Assembly (NCBI RefSeq): GCF_006542375.1
Contig: NZ_CP038143.1
Location: 744,001 to 808,000 of the forward strand
DNA length: 64,000 nucleotides
Direction: 5' to 3'
DNA from: Oecophyllibacter saccharovorans
Lineage (GTDB): Bacteria > Pseudomonadota > Alphaproteobacteria > Acetobacterales > Acetobacteraceae
The notes below the pieces were generated by a model. The model ran no database searches. It saw only the letters and a list, made by a program, of their open reading frames with translations, and was not told where the DNA came from. Below, piece by piece: positions 15,095-22,832 of the stretch; the first letter of the stretch is position 1, and the number at the start of each line of letters is the position of its first letter. The position numbers were made by a program, and so were the translations under genes.

Positions 15095-17515
15095 TCAGCG
15101 GGCGACGGGGCGAGGCGGAAAAGCTTCCACCGGAGCCACAGGGGGCTGTTGCTGACAGAGAAAGCTGCGGTCCTCGAGCAGTACGCGCTCTATGGCCAGC
15201 AGGCAGCCTGCCACCAGGGCCCGGTCCTGGGGGGTAAGCGTATCTGGAAGAGCGGGCTGAGCCTTCCGGCTCCCGCTACCCTCTTGGTCCAGGGCAACGA
15301 GCGCCTGCCCGGCCAGCTTCGCTGCCGCAACCGTGTCACCCGGATTGCGGCGCAGCTGCTTCAACAGAGCCAGCACAGCATGGGCCAGAGGCGCTGGCAG
15401 GCGTTGACCAGCCAGAAGATGCTGCAGCCGGATGATGCTCAATCCCAGCGACATGGTGGAAAGCAGACCGAACAGATAAGCCTGCACTGCTGCAGTCTCC
15501 TGTTTAGGCGTGTGAATGGAGAGATGCGAAAACCGACCCAGGGAACGCGCAATCCACAGCCGCTCTGAAGGCAGATGCGCAAGAAAAGCGCCCTTGAAAA
15601 AGTGGGATCTGGGCAGCTTGTCGGCTGTCAGCCCGTTCCTGAAGCTACGTGGCAGGCGGCAGATATGGCGCAGCTCACGCAGCATGGACAGGCGGATACG
15701 GTTGGCTGCGCGCCGCAGGCTGTAGGGAAACACGATACGGAAAATCAGAATGGCGATCATGGAAGCCAGCACCATGGCCTGCACGCGGTTGAAATATTCC
15801 AGCGCGTTCATCACCTGGTGATTGCCTTTCACGGTCATGGGAAAGATCATGAAACCATAGGCGATGAGGGCAACGCCCATCCACGCCCCCGTGCGCTTGC
15901 CGGGCTGCACGAAAGCCGGCAGCAGAAGCATGGGCAGGTAGCACAGGATCATGCCTTCATAGACTTCAACGCACGGAATCAGGATCACATCCAGTACGAA
16001 AGCACTGGCGGCTGCGGCCAGCATGCCGGCCAGAAAGCCGAAACTTCCCATCGCCGGGGTCGGGCTCGTGCCGAAGAGACAGCAGATGATGGACGTGAAG
16101 GTGACGAAAATCTTGCCTTCCGGCCACGCGGTCACTTCATAGATCAGAGAGGTCACCATCACCGCCGTGCTGACCTTGAGCCCTGTCTCCATCGCCAGCA
16201 CCGGATCACGCCAGCGCACATGGGGAAAGCGGAAAGTATCCTGCTTTCTGGGGGACAGGCTGAAATCAGTATCATAGCCCAGGCTGGCGCGCAGCTGGCG
16301 GGCAGCGATCTCGATGTCACTGAGCAGATTAGCAAGCACTGTCAGCATCAGCACTTCTTCAGCCTCAGCCTGTGCCTGGGCACTGACCTCCACCTCACCT
16401 GCCAGCGCCAGAGCCTGGCTGCGCAACTCAGAGAGTTCACCCAGAATAAGCGGCGTTTCCCCAGAAGGGGAAAGCGTTTCGCTGTCACCGCCGCGCGCCT
16501 CAGCCCTTTCAGCGGCCCCCGCCTGAAGACCGGGTTCTGCAAACAGGTTCTCAGGCAGGCGCTGCAGCATTTCACGCACGCGGTGAAACAGCAGGACTCC
16601 AGGCGGTATCCTGCCGCCGCTTTCCACAAGTTCCTCGTAATGGCGCACAAGCGGGTAATGCAGCGGAGCGCCGAAAATACGCGCAAGCGCACTGGCCAGC
16701 GCAGCCAGGGTGGCATGGGCGTGCGGACCTGCATGAGCTTTGCCGCGCAGTTCGATGGCCAGAAACTCAATCTGGGCATCCGCTGCCAGAATGCGGGTGA
16801 TCTCTGTCTCAGCCGTGCGGCGGGTGTCGGCCTGGTCCTCCAGGGCCGCGCCCAGAATGCGGCACACATTGCCAAAGCTCTGCTCCAGGTTCTGGCGCAG
16901 CTTTTCCCATGCGCCTGCAGCCGGGTCACCGGTGAAGACGATGCAGCTGAAACGGCTGCACATCACCCCAAGAATGATGTTGGTGCCACGCGACATGCCG
17001 AGCCAGAAGACCGTATTGCCGTCCGGAATGGCATTCATGGCGACGATGACGGTCGTAAAGCCCGCCAGGCCCCAGCCATAAGTTCGGAAATTGCTGGCAA
17101 AGCTGCCAAAGAACAGGCACATCCCCGTCCACAGCGCCAGAACGGGCAGGAACAGCCAGGGCGCCTGGGGCAGAAAAGCGGTGATCGCGATACCCGCCAC
17201 CACGCCAAGCAGCGTACCCATGATGCACCAGCGGGCCTTGGAAAGGCTTTCTCCGCCCCCTGTCAGGGAAACCGCCCAGCAGATCAGGGGCGCCCAGCCC
17301 GGACTGCCCATTTCCAACGGATAGGCAAGTCCCAGGGCCAGAAGGCAGCCGAAAGCCGTGCGCAGCGTAAAGCCCAGCCTGGGGGGAAACATCAGAAGGG
17401 GCTGTGCTGGTGAAAATCCGGCCCATGCGCCCATGCGACCCAGGACGGCACGCAGCCGCGCAGGAAAGCGCATGACGAGCTGATAGGGGGAAAGGACTGG
17501 CGGGCCTGTCGACAA
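15095..17515 (-). CDS. FUSC-family membrane exporter (aromatic acid efflux type)
   Basis: This 806-residue protein has the duplicated layout of FUSC proteins: six spans at about residues 45-200 (PPRLGFTLRTAFGCLLALGL, SFASNFRTYGWGLAGFTTVI), a soluble helical middle, and a second set at about 435-590 (GLKVSTAVMVTSLIYEVTAW, PEGKIFVTFTSIICCLFG), then a cytoplasmic helical tail. E. coli AaeB of this family exports p-hydroxybenzoate with a membrane-fusion partner; no such partner is encoded beside it here. Start is a TTG; an ATG at 17473 (MRFPARL) is an alternative, and neither has a strong ribosome-binding site. Substrate is not predictable. Confidence 0.88.
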   Translation of the reverse strand: MSTGPPVLSPYQLVMRFPARLRAVLGRMGAWAGFSPAQPLLMFPPRLGFTLRTAFGCLLALGLAYPLEMGSPGWAPLICWAVSLTGGGESLSKARWCIMGTLLGVVAGIAITAFLPQAPWLFLPVLALWTGMCLFFGSFASNFRTYGWGLAGFTTVIVAMNAIPDGNTVFWLGMSRGTNIILGVMCSRFSCIVFTGDPAAGAWEKLRQNLEQSFGNVCRILGAALEDQADTRRTAETEITRILAADAQIEFLAIELRGKAHAGPHAHATLAALASALARIFGAPLHYPLVRHYEELVESGGRIPPGVLLFHRVREMLQRLPENLFAEPGLQAGAAERAEARGGDSETLSPSGETPLILGELSELRSQALALAGEVEVSAQAQAEAEEVLMLTVLANLLSDIEIAARQLRASLGYDTDFSLSPRKQDTFRFPHVRWRDPVLAMETGLKVSTAVMVTSLIYEVTAWPEGKIFVTFTSIICCLFGTSPTPAMGSFGFLAGMLAAAASAFVLDVILIPCVEVYEGMILCYLPMLLLPAFVQPGKRTGAWMGVALIAYGFMIFPMTVKGNHQVMNALEYFNRVQAMVLASMIAILIFRIVFPYSLRRAANRIRLSMLRELRHICRLPRSFRNGLTADKLPRSHFFKGAFLAHLPSERLWIARSLGRFSHLSIHTPKQETAAVQAYLFGLLSTMSLGLSIIRLQHLLAGQRLPAPLAHAVLALLKQLRRNPGDTVAAAKLAGQALVALDQEGSGSRKAQPALPDTLTPQDRALVAGCLLAIERVLLEDRSFLCQQQPPVAPVEAFPPRPVAR

Positions 17516-17695
17516 GGCGGACTTTCAGAAGGAAATCAAAGCAGGAGGAAAACCAGGAACGAGACAGGGATCAGAGCAGGCACGCAATCCATGCTGCCTG
17601 CAGCCCTGCCAGAAAAGGCAAAATTGGCTTGAAGCGTTTCAGTCAATGCCCCAGCAGCCCGCCTGACGCAACTCCGCAGGGGGGGCTCAGACAGT

Positions 17696-18568
17696 ATGAG
17701 CCCGGGCAGCCTGAACCCTGCAACGCCCTACGCTTTTCAGAAGGTCGTGCTTTCGATTATTCTGGTGGCTCTTGCGGCCTCTCTGGCCCGTCTCTACGGA
17801 GCTTTGCCTGCCATGGCGACAATGTTGCTGCCCCTCTCTCAATACGTGCTCACGCACCGTGAAAGAATTTTCAACCCGCCCGCTGCTGCAATGCTGAAGC
17901 TGGCCGTCATGGGCTGCGCTCTCGCTATGGCTCCAGCTGTTGCCTGGAGCGCGTCAACATCCGCACTTGCCAGCACCAGCGCGGCGTCAGTCAGCATTCC
18001 CCCTTCAGAGACTTCGCTCAGGGCCATTTTTCATGGCACCCGCACGCCTGAAACAGGCGCGAATACCGTAAGTTCTGCTCCTGCGAAAGAACACGAAGGC
18101 AGCCGTACAGCGCCCGGTCCAGGCGGGGTTTTCTTCGGCATCGGCGCTCAGCCCTGCAGCAGCTGGAGCAGCGCCAGCACCCGGACCGTCAGCAACGGGC
18201 CCTTTCAGGCGCAGCGTTATGAAAGCTGGGTTCTGGGCGCGTTCAGCGGATTGCAGACAGCCTGTCTCCTGGCCAATGATGGCAATGTAAGCCAGTGCGG
18301 AGGCAATATGCTCAAGCCTGCCGCCCTTTCCGACAAAAACCCTTCAGAGGGAGACAGCAAGCTCATTCTGGATTCCGTCCGGCTGGTCTGCACCCTTGCC
18401 CCCACAACGTCAGTAGGCAATGCCACCCTCACGGCCTGGAGCAAATATGCCCGCCTGGGCTCGGTGGTCAGCACGATCCATCAGGCCACCGGACTGGTGG
18501 ATGATATCGCCAGGAAATTCTCCCAGGAAATGAACAGCCTGCTGGACGACGATACCCCTGCCCCCTGA
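17696..18568 (+). CDS. Exported hypothetical protein
   Basis: This frame encodes 290 residues, but a better start may be the ATG at 17891, giving 225 residues that begin MLKLAVMGCALAMAPAVAWS, a normal signal peptide. The longer form would place an odd extra hydrophobic segment in front. The mature part has four cysteines, with PCSSWSSASTR, QRYESWVLGAFSGLQTACLL and RLVCTLAP. The 'C.sW ... sWvlGalSG' pattern resembles a class of small exported proteins with a conserved Trp and a paired disulfide, but I cannot name the family. It is divergent from the FUSC gene. Confidence 0.6.
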   Translation: MSPGSLNPATPYAFQKVVLSIILVALAASLARLYGALPAMATMLLPLSQYVLTHRERIFNPPAAAMLKLAVMGCALAMAPAVAWSASTSALASTSAASVSIPPSETSLRAIFHGTRTPETGANTVSSAPAKEHEGSRTAPGPGGVFFGIGAQPCSSWSSASTRTVSNGPFQAQRYESWVLGAFSGLQTACLLANDGNVSQCGGNMLKPAALSDKNPSEGDSKLILDSVRLVCTLAPTTSVGNATLTAWSKYARLGSVVSTIHQATGLVDDIARKFSQEMNSLLDDDTPAP

Positions 18569-18723
18569 AGGTTGCAGACCCAGCTGCCAGCCGGATGGGC
18601 GGCTGACAGGCAGGAAATGCAGGGCTGACCGCCTTGCAGCCATGAAGGGGCGGCTTCATCATGAGCCCCCGTCCTGAAGCGGAACCGTCTTCAGGCGAGA
18701 TCTCTTTAGGGGAGCCCTGTTTC

Positions 18724-19020
18724 ATGACTGATTCAGCCACCAGCGCCACAGACCGCCAGACCCTCGCCCGGCGTGAATATGAAGCCGTGACGGATTTTCT
18801 CCAGAAATCCGAAGCCTATCTCGATGCTCTGCAGCATTCCGTGCTGACGCATGATTTTCTGCCTCACCGCCGGAGCACGCCGAGCGCGGCCCTGATCGGC
18901 GATCCCTCTTCCTGGGCGCTGATGGCCTCTGCTCAGTCAGAGCTCGAACGGGCGCTGAAAAAGGAAATCGATGCGCTAAAAAAAGCTCAGGCTGATCTGG
19001 CACGCGCAGCCGGCCTCTGA
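18724..19020 (+). CDS. Small helical hypothetical protein
   Basis: This 98-residue cytoplasmic protein starts at MTDSATSATDRQT with GGGGAG about nine bases upstream. It is mostly helical: REYEAVTDFLQKSEAYLDAL at residues 18-37 and a C-terminal coiled segment from SAQSELERALKKEIDAL to the end. Composition is normal for the genome. The frame is open upstream to an ATG at 18661, which would add 21 residues without a better ribosome-binding site. No family was recognised and the neighbours, both unknowns, do not suggest a role. Confidence 0.6.
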   Translation: MTDSATSATDRQTLARREYEAVTDFLQKSEAYLDALQHSVLTHDFLPHRRSTPSAALIGDPSSWALMASAQSELERALKKEIDALKKAQADLARAAGL

Positions 19021-19110
19021 GCCCTGCCGCTTTCTTGAAAAACGAGGCTGGGCATAACGTTTGGCGTCTGTTTTCTATCAGCCGTCTGACTTTCCGGTCA
19101 GCCAGATTTT

Positions 19111-19374
19111 TCAGATCGCGCCGTCAACATCCACGCCGTCCACGCCAAAACCTGCCAGCCCGGCCCCGGCATCCGACTCAATGGCTGCCTGGTCACCTTC
19201 CACCGGCGAAGGGACAAAGGCTGTGTCCGCGCCGATGAAGTCAGGCGTGTTCTCAAAAGCATCACTTCCTTCGGGATTGTGATCGCTGCGTGGCAGCCCG
19301 TCCGGCTGCTGGCTATCCTGTGAGGCAGCCTGGTCTTTACCGGAAGAGGATGTCCCATTCTGCGAGGTAGCCAT
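19111..19374 (-). CDS. Small acidic hypothetical protein
   Basis: This 87-residue protein is Ser/Asp/Gly/Gln-rich, with no hydrophobic core and a C-terminus FGVDGVDVDGAI; it is probably disordered and very acidic. The start is well supported by AGGAG seven bases upstream of the ATG. A hairpin with arms GGGGAAA and TTTCCCC lies at 19411-19440, between it and the glutathione transferase gene upstream. An overlapping frame in the same strand is equally open but lacks this ribosome-binding site. Function unknown. Confidence 0.6.
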   Translation of the reverse strand: MATSQNGTSSSGKDQAASQDSQQPDGLPRSDHNPEGSDAFENTPDFIGADTAFVPSPVEGDQAAIESDAGAGLAGFGVDGVDVDGAI

Positions 19375-19466
19375 CCGTTATCTCCTGTGATGATGCTGCC
19401 GAAACTATCCGGGGAAACCCTCTCAAGAAAAGATTTCCCCAGGCAGGCTGCAAAAACCGCTTCTCC

Positions 19467-20093
19467 TCAGCCAGCCTTGTTTCGCTGCGCTTCTTCCTGG
19501 GCCAGGGCTTTTTTGGTGGATGGGCGTGCCCATACACGTTCCTTAAGGGCCTGAGCTTTGGGATAGTCCTTCATGTCCAGCCCGACACCGGGAGCCCAGC
19601 TGATGAGCACAGCCGCATAAGCATCAGCCTGCGTGAAGGGTCCGAGCCAATACGTGCCTTCGGGCAGCCAGGCTTCAAGCTGGCGCATGCGCTTCTTCAA
19701 CCCGGCCATGGCGCGTTCACCCACTTCCCCCTTCACCTTGCCGAAGGTGAAAAACGCCGCATAGGCGCTGTGGATGTCGCCACAGAAGCCGATCGCCTCA
19801 TCAACGCGGGCACGGCGCATGCTCCCCTGGACGGGGCAGAAAGCAGGAATGTCACTGAGATCGCCGATATAGGGCAGGATGGCATCATTCTGGGTCAGGA
19901 CCTCATCAATGATTTCCAGAGCCGGTACGGCGCCACGCGGATTGATCTCGTAATAATCGCGTCCGCTAGCCGTCTTTTCCGTCTGCAGGTTCACCGCTTC
20001 AATGGTGAAGGGCACTTCAGCCTCGATCAGCATGATATGCGATGCCAGGGAACAGGCCCCCCAGGCGTAATAGAGTTTGTAGGTCTGTGCCAT
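19467..20093 (-). CDS. Glutathione S-transferase family protein
   Basis: This 208-residue protein has an N-terminal thioredoxin-like domain (residues 1-80) with YYAWGACSLASHIMLIEA, the catalytic-cysteine context of beta-class bacterial transferases, and NPRGAVPAL with the cis-proline that contacts glutathione. The helical C-terminal domain follows from about residue 90. It would conjugate or reduce electrophilic substrates in the cytosol. The ATG at 20093 has AGGAAGGATGAG just upstream; the frame is open to 20183 but the extension is not conserved-looking. It is divergent from an ABM-domain gene across 224 bases, so both could answer to one regulator. Confidence 0.88.
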   Translation of the reverse strand: MAQTYKLYYAWGACSLASHIMLIEAEVPFTIEAVNLQTEKTASGRDYYEINPRGAVPALEIIDEVLTQNDAILPYIGDLSDIPAFCPVQGSMRRARVDEAIGFCGDIHSAYAAFFTFGKVKGEVGERAMAGLKKRMRQLEAWLPEGTYWLGPFTQADAYAAVLISWAPGVGLDMKDYPKAQALKERVWARPSTKKALAQEEAQRNKAG

Positions 20094-20175
20094 GGTCTCA
20101 TCCTTCCTAGTGTGCGCAGATCCGCCTGCAAAGGCGATGATGCTTAAGGAAAGTTTCCTCTGGCTGTGAGCGCCT

Positions 20176-20200
20176 GTCAACAAGGATGAGGGTCAACAAG
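20176..20200. promoter_or_regulatory. Direct repeat between divergent GST and ABM genes
   Basis: GTCAACAAG occurs twice with its starts 16 bases apart (20176 and 20192) in the divergent promoter region. Two identical nonamers may be half-sites for a regulator; this is suggestive only. Confidence 0.3.
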
Positions 20201-20317
20201 ACAGACCGGCTGAAAGCCCCTTTAAACGCTCTTGCCCCCTCACGACATAAAAGAAAAGAACAGCCCCAAACCGGAGAGTGATTCTGCAGATAAGCAGAAT
20301 TAGGAGATACCAGAACC

Positions 20318-20650
20318 ATGACCGCCCATTCCGCTTCCGCAAACGCCCCTTACCGTATTTTCGCGGAATTCGAGACCAGCGAGGAAAGCTTTGGTCCTTT
20401 TCTTGACCTCTGCCGCTATGACGCGCGCGAAAGCCGCCAGGAAGAGCCGGGCTGCCTGGACTTCACGGTTCTGGTACCCGAAGGCGAGCGCAACGTCATT
20501 GTTCTCTTTGAGGTCTACCGCGACAAGGCTGCCTTCGAAGCCCACCGCAACACGCCGCATTTCATCAAATTCGCCCGCGGCTGCGCGGACATGCATGTCA
20601 TCACGCGCACAGTGCGCCCCCTGCTGGGCCCTGAAGCGGCCACCCACTGA
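20318..20650 (+). CDS. Antibiotic biosynthesis monooxygenase (ABM) domain protein
   Basis: This 110-residue protein is a single ABM-type ferredoxin-like domain: YRIFAEFETSEESFGPFLDL, then EEPGCLDFTVLV, and FEVYRDKAAFEAHRNTPHF. Small stand-alone members such as YgiN or LsrG-like proteins oxidise or isomerise small quinone or signal molecules without cofactors, usually as dimers. TTAGGAG lies about twelve bases before the ATG. The substrate cannot be read from the sequence. Its divergent pairing with a glutathione transferase suggests a shared role in handling electrophilic or quinone stress, which is inference. Confidence 0.85.
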   Translation: MTAHSASANAPYRIFAEFETSEESFGPFLDLCRYDARESRQEEPGCLDFTVLVPEGERNVIVLFEVYRDKAAFEAHRNTPHFIKFARGCADMHVITRTVRPLLGPEAATH

Positions 20651-20677
20651 GCAGCTGCCTGGATGAAGGAAGCGGCA

Positions 20678-20693
20678 TTTCCCGGGCGGGAAA
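20678..20693. terminator. Hairpin between convergent ABM and MFS genes
   Basis: TTTCCCG-GG-CGGGAAA is a perfect 7-bp inverted repeat with a two-base centre, followed by AA. It lies midway between the two stop codons. The very short loop and lack of a T run make an intrinsic terminator uncertain. Confidence 0.35.
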
Positions 20694-20702
20694 AATGGTT
20701 GT

Positions 20703-22115
20703 TCAACCAGACCGGGGGCCTGGCAACGGCGGCCTGACCAGCAAGCGCAGGCACAGAAAACTGCCCAACCCTGCCAGCCCGATCACACATCCCATGGGCC
20801 ATGGCGTGCCGTCTGCAAACCAGCCGGTCAGGCCGCTGCCCAGAATGCCGCTGCCATATTGAAGCGCCCCTACCAACGCTGAAACCGCGCCTGCTTCCTG
20901 CGCGTGGTTCTGCAGGGCACCGGCAATGGAATTGGCCACGATCAGCCCTGTAATGCCCATGAAGCCAAGCAGGCTCAACACCAACCCCCACAGCCCGCCC
21001 CAACCAGTGGCGGTGGTCAGAACAGTCAGAACGCCCGCCAGCAGCGCAATCGCTGTGCCTGCCCGCAGAATTGGCAGGATACCGACCTTCTCGACCCAGC
21101 GGGCATTGAGCGCATTGGTGGCCATGACGCCCAGAATGCCCAGCCCGAACAGATAACCGAAAGCTGAAGGCGCGACGTGATAGAAGCCGATATAGGCGAA
21201 AGGCACGCCCGCCACATAAGCGAACATGCCGCCATAGTAGAAAGCCCCTGTCCCGCCAAAGCCCATCACGCCACGCTGGGTCAGCAGCCGACCATACAGT
21301 CTGAGCGCCCCCGAGATGGTTACATGGCGGCGTTTTTCAGGCGGATGGGTCTCAGGCAGGGTAAAGAGCAGACCGAATGTCAGCACCCCCGTTATAGCCA
21401 GCAGCCAGAAAATGGCCCGCCAGCCTGCATGGTTCAGAACCGCACTCCCCACGAAAGGCCCGAGCAAAGGCGCACAGGCCATGGCAACGATCAGGGTGGA
21501 AAGCATACGCGCGCCCTGCGGTCCGGGATGGAGATCACGCACCATGGCACGCGCCAGCACCACCCCGCTTGAAGCCCCGAAAGCCATGATAACCCGGCCG
21601 CCGATCAGCACCCCGATCGTGGGGGCCAGCGCACAGCTGATCGCCCCGAGCACGAAAAAGACCAGCCCCAGGGCAATGGGCAGCCGGCGCCCCAGCCGGT
21701 CTCCTACCGGTCCCCATACCAGCTGACCGAGGCTGAAGCCGATGAGGAAGGCGGAAACCGTCCATTCCACCGCACCGACACTGGCATGCAGCGCCGCACT
21801 CATAGCCGGCATGGCAGGCAGATAGACGTCGATGGAGATGGCGGCGAAAGCCATCAGCAGGCTCAGCACCCCCAGCATCCACACGCGCCTGAAACCAGCC
21901 GGCCCGAAAACGTCGCTCCCTGGCCCAACCCCGCTGCCGCCACTTTCAGGGCCAGCCAGAGCTTCGGCTGGCAGAAGGGCTTCTGCGAGCGTTCCCTCCA
22001 GCATCAGCTCCAGGCTTTCCTCCGTGCCCCTCGCCGCGTCCTCACTGGGCCCGTTTCCTGCAGCGCCTGCGCGTTCTGCAGGCTTGCCGGCAGGACCTTC
22101 CTGGGGGAAAGACAC
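20703..22115 (-). CDS. Bcr/CflA-type MFS drug exporter
   Basis: This protein is up to 470 residues with 12 membrane spans from about residue 78. The Bcr/CflA pattern is clear: AISIDVYLPAMPAMSAALHA in helix 1, GVVLARAMVRDLHPG in helix 4-5, and PEKRRHV before the central loop, with motif A GDRLGRRLP. Family members export drugs such as bicyclomycin, chloramphenicol or sulfonamides by proton antiport. The first 75 residues are a Gly/Glu/Ala-rich extension absent from ordinary members. It begins at a GTG without a good ribosome-binding site, so an internal start such as the ATG at 22004 is possible. Confidence 0.88.
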   Translation of the reverse strand: MSFPQEGPAGKPAERAGAAGNGPSEDAARGTEESLELMLEGTLAEALLPAEALAGPESGGSGVGPGSDVFGPAGFRRVWMLGVLSLLMAFAAISIDVYLPAMPAMSAALHASVGAVEWTVSAFLIGFSLGQLVWGPVGDRLGRRLPIALGLVFFVLGAISCALAPTIGVLIGGRVIMAFGASSGVVLARAMVRDLHPGPQGARMLSTLIVAMACAPLLGPFVGSAVLNHAGWRAIFWLLAITGVLTFGLLFTLPETHPPEKRRHVTISGALRLYGRLLTQRGVMGFGGTGAFYYGGMFAYVAGVPFAYIGFYHVAPSAFGYLFGLGILGVMATNALNARWVEKVGILPILRAGTAIALLAGVLTVLTTATGWGGLWGLVLSLLGFMGITGLIVANSIAGALQNHAQEAGAVSALVGALQYGSGILGSGLTGWFADGTPWPMGCVIGLAGLGSFLCLRLLVRPPLPGPRSG

Positions 22116-22131
22116 TGGCAGGGGGATCTGC

Positions 22132-22572
22132 TCAGAGCTTACCCATCTCCATCAGGCGCCGGTAGAACTGGCCGACATTGCGGCGCAGTTCCGGTAGAAC
22201 GGCACTGCCGTCAAGGCCGTGGAAGGAGTGGGCCTTCTCCACCCCTTCGCGTTCATGGGCCGGGAGTTCCCCTTCAGCATCCGGGCCTTTGTGCTTGAGG
22301 CTGCGCATCACCTCATTGGCCAGGTTACAACAGGCAATGGCCGTCTCCTGGTGGGGGGAAGTATAGAGCACATTATGGTCGGGCAGCGACTTGCAGACCA
22401 CCTGATAAGCCCCATCGGCCCCACGATCGGCGGCCTTGTGGCCCTCCCCGGCCCCTTCGCGATTTTCATGAACGCGCACGACCTCGAACTTGTCTGACTT
22501 GTCCCCCTTGAAGGTAAAGAACTTGCGCTGCTCATCCTGCGACATGTCGAGACGGGTCTGATGATGGGCCAT
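22132..22572 (-). CDS. Hypothetical soluble protein
   Basis: This 146-residue protein begins MAHHQTRLDMSQDEQRKFF with AGGAG five bases upstream of the ATG; the open frame extends upstream but without such a site. It is hydrophilic, with YQVVCKSLPDHNVLYTSPHQ and a CCNLANEVMRSLKHKG stretch, and a C-terminal helix RRNVGQFYRRLMEMGKL. There is no signal or membrane segment and I recognise no family. The MFS gene starts 16 bases downstream on the same strand, so the two are probably co-transcribed. Confidence 0.65.
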   Translation of the reverse strand: MAHHQTRLDMSQDEQRKFFTFKGDKSDKFEVVRVHENREGAGEGHKAADRGADGAYQVVCKSLPDHNVLYTSPHQETAIACCNLANEVMRSLKHKGPDAEGELPAHEREGVEKAHSFHGLDGSAVLPELRRNVGQFYRRLMEMGKL

Positions 22573-22832
22573 GAAATCTCCTTTTTCTTTCCGTTGAAAC
22601 CTGATGCGGGCCGCTGCCTGTACAGTAGCGACCACAGCGCAGCCAGGTGCCTTCAAGGCAGCTCACTGCCGATTTTCAGAACTGAAGTCTTTCTTCACCT
22701 TACCGACATCGCCTCACATTGGAAATTGGAAGACGCTTGCCACGCAAAATTTTCCCAATTGCTCCCCCAGCCGGCTGATCCCCCAGATCCCGGAGGCTTC
22801 GCGGCCAGCACCTGACACGCTATTCTGCCTTC

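Noticed and set aside
15575..17413. A 612-codon open frame antisense to the FUSC gene
   Set aside because: It is an artefact of GC-rich codon bias opposite a gene with clear FUSC motifs; its product is low-complexity, Gln/His/Arg-rich and has no recognisable domain.
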